Assembly: GCA_021730285.1 (NCBI GenBank)
Contig: CP082962.1
Location: 3,038,001-3,102,000, forward strand
Length of the DNA stretch: 64,000 nucleotides
Source of the DNA: Desulfovibrio sp. JY
Lineage (GTDB): Bacteria > Desulfobacterota > Desulfovibrionia > Desulfovibrionales > Desulfovibrionaceae
Reading direction: 5' to 3'
This document shows positions 59,918 to 64,000 of this stretch, in pieces; position 1 is the stretch's first letter; each line of letters starts with the position of its first letter. The position numbers were made by a program, and so were the translations under genes. The notes under the pieces are model-generated. The model was not told the origin of the DNA. It did no database searches and saw nothing but the letters and a program-made list of their open reading frames with translations.

Positions 59918-61921
59918 TCAGGCGGCCAGGGCGCGGGGGCCGGGAAGCGCGGCCTGATCGCCGCGCAGCCGGGCAATGAGCGCCTTGAGCTCGTCGGCCA
60001 TGGCGGCCAGGGAATGGGCGGCCTTGGCCGTGGCCTCGACGCCGGCCACATTGTCGTCGGCCACCTGGTTGATCTCGGTTATGGCCCGGCTGATCTGCTC
60101 CGAGGCGGCGGACTGCTCCTCGGCCGCCGTGGCGATGGACTGGACCTGACCGGTCGTGGCGTCGGCATGGCCCACGATGGCGAGGATGGCTTCGCCGGAG
60201 TGTCCGGCCAGGGCGTTGGCGTCGGCCACGGCGGAAACGGCCTGGTCCATGCTCTTGATGTTGCGCCCGGCGGCTTCCTGAATGGCCCGGATGCGCGATT
60301 CCACTTCCTTTGTCGCCACCATGGTCTTCTCGGCCAGCTTTCTGACCTCGTCGGCCACGACCGCGAATCCCCGTCCGGCCTCGCCGGCCCTGGCGGCCTC
60401 GATGGCGGCGTTTAGGGCCAGCAGGTTCGTCTGGTCGGCAATGTCGTTGATCACGCCGACGACCTCGCCGATGGACTGGGCTTCCTGGCCGAGGCTCCCC
60501 ATGTCGGCCTTGAGCTCCATGGCGATGTCGTTGACCTTGGCCATGGACTGTCCGGCCTGCTTGACCACGTCCGCGCCCGTGGTGGCGTTGTCGCGGGTTT
60601 CCTCGGCGGTTTGCGCGGCGGCGCCGGCGTTCGAGGCGATTTCGAGGACGGTGGCGTTCATCTGGCTGACGGCGGTTGCGGTCTCGTCCACGCGGCGGCG
60701 TTGCAGCTCCACGCCGGAAGCCGACTGTTCGGTCTGGGCGGAGAGGTCCTTGGCGGCGGTGGACAGGCGGCGCGAGATATTGCCCGCTTCATCGGCCACG
60801 GCCTGCATCCGGGAAAGCGTGGCGGCCAGTTCCTCTTCCTTGCGCTTGGTTTCGAGCATGGCTTCCTCGGCGGCCCGGGCCTGCCGGCTGGCCTCGGCCT
60901 GCTTCTCGGCCACCTGACGCATCTTTTCCTTGAGGTTGGCCACCATGGCGGTGATGTCGTCGCGCAGCACCGCGCATTCGCGTTCGAAGTGGCCCTTGGG
61001 CCGGGCGTCCAGGTCGCCGGAAGCCACCTGTCTGGAATAGGCCCCGAGCGCCGAAAGTGAGCCGGTGATGCCGCGAATGATCCACAGGATCACGAACAGC
61101 ACGACGACCCCAAGCGATCCCTGGACGGCCAGCATGGACCAGTCCACGATCGTCTGGACCTCGCCTCGGCGGGCGGCGTAGAAGCGCTCGATCTTTTCGA
61201 AATGGGGCATGAGATCCCGGCCGTTTTGCACCATGGCGGCGGCGATATTCTTGGCCTTGGCGCTGGCCGCGACGTAATCCTTGAAACTGCGCTGGTAGGT
61301 GTCGAGGACCGTGGTGAAACTCTTTTTCTGCTCCGGGGTCAGGTCCGGGTTGCCGGCGACCATGGTTCCGAGTTGCTTCACCGCCGCGTCCACCTTGCCC
61401 ACGTAGGTCTCCGCGTCACGTAACTGCCAGTTTTTCTCATGGCGGCGGATGCTGAGCAAAACGATCTGGAAATCCTTGTCCGTCACCGGCTTGAACTTCG
61501 TATCCAGGTCCCTGGCGGCGTACACGAAATTGCGCATCAGCCCCTGGTTTTCATCGAATCCCTTGCTGCGCTGGGTGGCGACAAGATCCTCGAAGCCCTT
61601 GCGGTAAGCGGCCAGTTCCGTCAACGCTCCCCGGACCTCCTGCGCCATGGCCGCATCCAGGCCCGACAGCAGCGTGATGTCCTCCCTGACCTTGTCGGCA
61701 TGGGCCAGGGTCGGCGCGACATACTTCGGGTCCAGGTGCAGCAGGAAGTTCTTCTCTTCCCGTCGGGCCTGCAACAGTTCGGTATAGGCATCCGCCGCCA
61801 GTCCCTCGAGGTTGCGGTATTTGGCGGCATAATACTTGCCGGTCCGGTCCGCGGCGACCGAGCAGAGAAAACCCAGCGCACATACGCCTATCAAGAGGAA
61901 CAATTTCCGCCGGATACCCAT
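59918..61921 (-). CDS. Methyl-accepting chemotaxis protein
   Basis: A 667-residue chemoreceptor. Helix 1 (about 7-25) and helix 2 (about 272-295, [16 protein letters not shown]) flank a helical periplasmic sensor domain that begins near residue 30 ([11 protein letters not shown] fits a HBM/nitrate-type helical bundle). HAMP follows, then the signalling hairpin with tip [41 protein letters not shown]. There is no C-terminal CheB/CheR-binding pentapeptide. GGAGGGGG precedes the start. Confidence 0.93.
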   Translation of the reverse strand: MGIRRKLFLLIGVCALGFLCSVAADRTGKYYAAKYRNLEGLAADAYTELLQARREEKNFLLHLDPKYVAPTLAHADKVREDITLLSGLDAAMAQEVRGALTELAAYRKGFEDLVATQRSKGFDENQGLMRNFVYAARDLDTKFKPVTDKDFQIVLLSIRRHEKNWQLRDAETYVGKVDAAVKQLGTMVAGNPDLTPEQKKSFTTVLDTYQRSFKDYVAASAKAKNIAAAMVQNGRDLMPHFEKIERFYAARRGEVQTIVDWSMLAVQGSLGVVVLFVILWIIRGITGSLSALGAYSRQVASGDLDARPKGHFERECAVLRDDITAMVANLKEKMRQVAEKQAEASRQARAAEEAMLETKRKEEELAATLSRMQAVADEAGNISRRLSTAAKDLSAQTEQSASGVELQRRRVDETATAVSQMNATVLEIASNAGAAAQTAEETRDNATTGADVVKQAGQSMAKVNDIAMELKADMGSLGQEAQSIGEVVGVINDIADQTNLLALNAAIEAARAGEAGRGFAVVADEVRKLAEKTMVATKEVESRIRAIQEAAGRNIKSMDQAVSAVADANALAGHSGEAILAIVGHADATTGQVQSIATAAEEQSAASEQISRAITEINQVADDNVAGVEATAKAAHSLAAMADELKALIARLRGDQAALPGPRALAA

Positions 61922-62206
61922 TGCAACCCCCTCCGGTCCATCTCTATATGGACCGCATCCCGTATCGCCTTGCCCACACGCGCTCTGCCATGTTGTCGCA
62001 AAAGTCATGAAAACCCGCGGGACGACATGGCCCCGCCACAAGCATCACGCAAAGGACATGCCAACATGCAAAGCGTGAATGCTCATGTATTTCATATCGT
62101 ACCGACCGGTTGCTCCATTTTCGGGGGAAGGGGGGTGTCAGGAATTTTTACAGGGCGTCAAGTCTTGCGCATTGACTTGGCCGGGCGGCTTTGACAAAAA
62201 AACAGT

Positions 62207-63019
62207 ATGGAGAAGCACCCTCGTATCGCATTTCCCCTTGGCCGCTTCTGGCGCTGGCGCGGCCGTGCCGCCCTGGTCGGGGCCGGCTGCCTCGGTTTTG
62301 TTGCCGCCGCGCCCGGCGTGGCCCTGGCCGACCCGCTGACCGGGGGCGTGCTCGGCAGCGTTTTGCGCGGCGACGAGTTCACCGGGCCACGCGTCCTCGA
62401 CCTGCTCGTGATCGGATTGGTCATCTTCCTGCTTCTGCGCCTGCTGCTCGGCCGTTCGCGCCGTTCCGGCCAAGGCCAGTCGCAGCCGCCCTACGACCGC
62501 TCCGGTCCCGCCGAACCCTACGACGCCACGCCGCCGCCGGCTCCCCCGCAACGGGCAAAACGCGACATGTACACCAATGCCCAGGCCACCTGGGATGCCC
62601 TGCGCTCGACGCCATCGGCCAAGACCGCGGCCCAGCCCGCCGGCCAACCCCCCGCAGACGCGACGCCGGACGAGGAATTCCTGGCCGGAGCAAAAATGGC
62701 CTACGGCCGCATTCTCCCCGCCATCGCCAAACGCGATTTCGACGATCTGGCTAATTTCACCACGCCCGGGTTTCTGGCCAACCTCAAAAACAGCCTGCCC
62801 CTGTCGCCGCCGCCCGCGCCGGACATCCTGCTCGTCGAGGCGACCCTGGCCGAACACCGCGAGGAAGGCTCCCAAACCGTCATGGTCGTGGATTACAAAG
62901 TGCTCATCCACGAGAAGGACGCCCCCCACAACACCGACCGCTTCGACCACTGGCGCTTCGTCCGCGACAACGCCTCGCCGGGAGCCAACTGGCTGCTCGA
63001 CGCCATGGAGCAACGCTAG
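62207..63019 (+). CDS. Tim44-like domain membrane protein
   Basis: A 270-residue protein with an N-terminal helix or signal (about 20-42), a second helix (about 64-81, LDLLVIGLVIFLLLRLLL), a Pro-rich linker (95-150), and a Tim44-like C-terminal domain (about 155-268; FLAGAKMAYGRILPAIAKRDFDDLANFTTPGFLANLK, DYKVLIHEKDAPHNTDRFDHWRFVRD...WLLDAMEQ). Bacterial members are poorly known, membrane-linked proteins. It is a single gene, followed by repeats. Confidence 0.83.
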   Translation: MEKHPRIAFPLGRFWRWRGRAALVGAGCLGFVAAAPGVALADPLTGGVLGSVLRGDEFTGPRVLDLLVIGLVIFLLLRLLLGRSRRSGQGQSQPPYDRSGPAEPYDATPPPAPPQRAKRDMYTNAQATWDALRSTPSAKTAAQPAGQPPADATPDEEFLAGAKMAYGRILPAIAKRDFDDLANFTTPGFLANLKNSLPLSPPPAPDILLVEATLAEHREEGSQTVMVVDYKVLIHEKDAPHNTDRFDHWRFVRDNASPGANWLLDAMEQR

Positions 63020-63057
63020 GCGTTAGGCGTTCTGCTGGCTGGCGGGCTGACGGGCTG

Positions 63058-63150
63058 GCGGCTGGGGCCCTGCCCCAGGCCCCGGCAGAGGCTCTGCCTC
63101 TGCATTCCGCCGGGGGGCGAGCGCGCCCCCCGTGCCCCCCGTCCGGTGTG
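63058..63150 (+). repeat. Repeat family B element (copy 4)
   Basis: Begins about 40 bases after the Tim44-like stop: CTGGGGCCCTGCCCCAG, then GCAGAGGCTCTGCCTCTGC, then GGGGGGCGAGCGCGCCCCCC. It continues with CCGGTGTGCTTTGG, shared with copy 1. Confidence 0.62.
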
Positions 63151-63197
63151 CTTTGGTCGGGTGGAGGCGGGGATGGTTGCCGGCAAGGCGGAGAGTG

Positions 63198-63300
63198 GAG
63201 AAGATGGCGGCGGAATTTGTCGGGACGGTGCATGTCGCTTCGCGACAAGCTCGTCCCAGGCAAATTCCGCCGCCACCACGCCGTCGCCCCTGCGGGGCGA
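63198..63300. repeat. Repeat family C structured element (copy 2)
   Basis: A 103-base copy of the element at 37102-37205, identical except for the compensated outer-stem pair and one single-base deletion near the end. As in copy 1, it directly follows a family B element. Confidence 0.75.
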
Positions 63301-63356
63301 ATGGATATGGAAGAAGACTCTCGGAAGCCTTGGAAGAGTGAGCGCTCTTCGACCCC

Positions 63357-63430
63357 GTTAAGAATTTTTGGGGAGGGTGGGGGTCCGGGGGAGGGAACCC
63401 TTTTTTGCAAAAAAGGGTTCCCTCCCCCGG
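63357..63430 (-). repeat. Repeat family A element near mop genes
   Basis: Perfect hairpin CCGGGGGAGGGAACCC... (63385-63430), with flank ACCCCCACCCTCCCC then AAAAATTC on the minus strand. Same orientation relative to the leftward mop genes as other copies relative to their gene. Confidence 0.65.
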
Positions 63431-63455
63431 TTCCTTCTCCTCCTCCTCTCCCCAT

Positions 63456-63497
63456 AAAAAAAGCCCGGTCGCCTCGCGAGAGGCGGCCGGGCTTTTG
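63456..63497 (-). terminator. mop terminator
   Basis: A strong stem AAAAGCCCGG(T)CGCCTC with GAGGCGGCCGGGCTTTT, ending about 20 bases after the mop stop, with T/A runs on both sides. Confidence 0.85.
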
Positions 63498-63515
63498 GCT
63501 GGCGCGATAATGCTG

Positions 63516-63725
63516 TTAGTCGGTCACGATCATGACGCTGGTGGCCTTGACCATGGCCTTGACCTTGGCGCCGGCCTTGAGGCCCAGGCCTTCGGCGGAT
63601 TCCTTGGTGATCACGGAAACGATCTCGACGCCGGGGGCGGCTTCGATGACGACCTCGGCGTTGACCATGCCGATGGAAACCTTCTTGACGGTGCCGGGGA
63701 TCAGATTGCGAGCGCTGACTTTCAT
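63516..63725 (-). CDS. mop: Molybdate-binding Mop protein (copy 2)
   Basis: A 69-residue single Mop domain (SARNLIPGTVKKVSIGMVNAEVVIEAAPGVEIVSVITKESAEGLGLKAGAKVKAMVKATSVMIV). Such proteins form hexamers that bind molybdate or tungstate and buffer it in the cytoplasm. It differs from the copy at 63768 by two residues (Ala for Ser, Ile for Val). The two genes are about 97% identical in DNA. The short ModC in this window lacks this domain. Confidence 0.93.
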   Translation of the reverse strand: MKVSARNLIPGTVKKVSIGMVNAEVVIEAAPGVEIVSVITKESAEGLGLKAGAKVKAMVKATSVMIVTD

Positions 63726-63767
63726 GGTATTTCTCCTTGAGTTTTTGGTCGGTTGTTTGCGGCGAAA

Positions 63768-63977
63768 CTAGTCGGTGACGACCATGACGCTGGTGGCCTT
63801 GACCATGGCCTTGACCTTGGAACCGGCCTTGAGGCCCAGGCCTTCGGCGGATTCCTTGGTGATCACGGAAACGATCTCGACGCCGGGAGCGGCTTCGATG
63901 ACGACCTCGGCGTTGACCATGCCGATGGAAACCTTCTTGACGGTGCCGGGGATCAGATTGCGGGCGCTGACTTTCAT
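63768..63977 (-). CDS. mop: Molybdate-binding Mop protein (copy 1)
   Basis: A 69-residue single Mop domain, upstream copy of a tandem pair with 42 bases between genes. AAGGAGAAC precedes the start at 63977. Both copies share the leader segment with its ribosome site, so the duplication unit (about 252 bases) probably includes it. Expected role: molybdate/tungstate storage or homeostasis supporting nitrogenase and molybdoenzymes. Confidence 0.93.
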   Translation of the reverse strand: MKVSARNLIPGTVKKVSIGMVNAEVVIEAAPGVEIVSVITKESAEGLGLKAGSKVKAMVKATSVMVVTD

Positions 63978-64000
63978 GGAGGTTCTCCTTGTTTTTATGG

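Overview
GC-rich bacterial DNA, dense with genes. The gene content points to a diazotrophic, sulfate-reducing deltaproteobacterium of the Desulfovibrionaceae (Desulfovibrio/Solidesulfovibrio type). The clues are nifENB, a complex I operon without the NADH-input subunits, TauE-type exporters, NapH-like and DmsB-like Fe-S proteins, and many c-di-GMP and two-component genes. The genus is an inference. No rRNA, tRNA, CRISPR array, transposase or integrase was seen.

Layout. 0.1-2.7 kb: a GntR/FadR regulator divergent from a Tat-exported ModA-like binding protein and a NapH-like Fe-S membrane protein. 2.9-6.0 kb: a lipase-like protein and molybdate transporter modBAC (order B-A-C). 6.6-8.1 kb: TPR and PilZ proteins, translationally coupled. 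8.3-12.4 kb: nifE-nifN-nifB with a candidate sigma-54 promoter. 12.6-15.3 kb: a TerC protein and a btaA-btaB pair for betaine lipids. 15.3-16.2 kb: an AT-rich gap without convincing genes. 16.2-27.8 kb: nuoJK, two NuoL/MrpD-like genes around a small membrane protein, nuoMNABCDHI. 28.0-32.4 kb: a polar amino-acid-type ABC transporter with a GlcD-type dehydrogenase at its end. 32.6-37.0 kb: a diguanylate cyclase, an EamA exporter, a GltD-like flavoprotein with a DmsB-like ferredoxin, and a TPR protein. 37.0-37.5 kb: stacked palindromic repeats. 37.5-46.0 kb: a DASS transporter and divergent TetR gene, Sel1/AI-2E/DUF2905 genes, an aminotransferase, and a second polar amino-acid ABC operon. 46.0-53.9 kb: a CHASE2 cyclase with a FecR-like partner, cysK-cysE, a REC-TPR/HD/membrane operon and a CheY-like regulator. 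54.1-59.7 kb: a TauE/SafE operon next to a sigma-54-type two-component system. 59.9-64.0 kb: a chemoreceptor, a Tim44-like protein and two nearly identical Mop genes.

How parts fit. Molybdate uptake (modBAC) and storage or buffering (two Mop proteins) would feed FeMo-cofactor assembly (NifB, NifEN). nifHDK are not in the window. The Nuo complex lacks NuoEFG, so it probably takes electrons from ferredoxin or another donor; it encodes four antiporter-like subunits rather than three. The kinase/regulator pair at 56.8-59.7 kb sits directly upstream of a consensus -24/-12 promoter that should drive the receiver-TauE-membrane protein operon.

The most unusual signals are this sigma-54 TauE circuit, the enlarged antiporter module, the betaine-lipid pair, and three families of palindromic elements. 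Two of these families sit just after stop codons in a fixed orientation to the gene. The third has two copies 26 kb apart that differ by a compensatory base-pair change.
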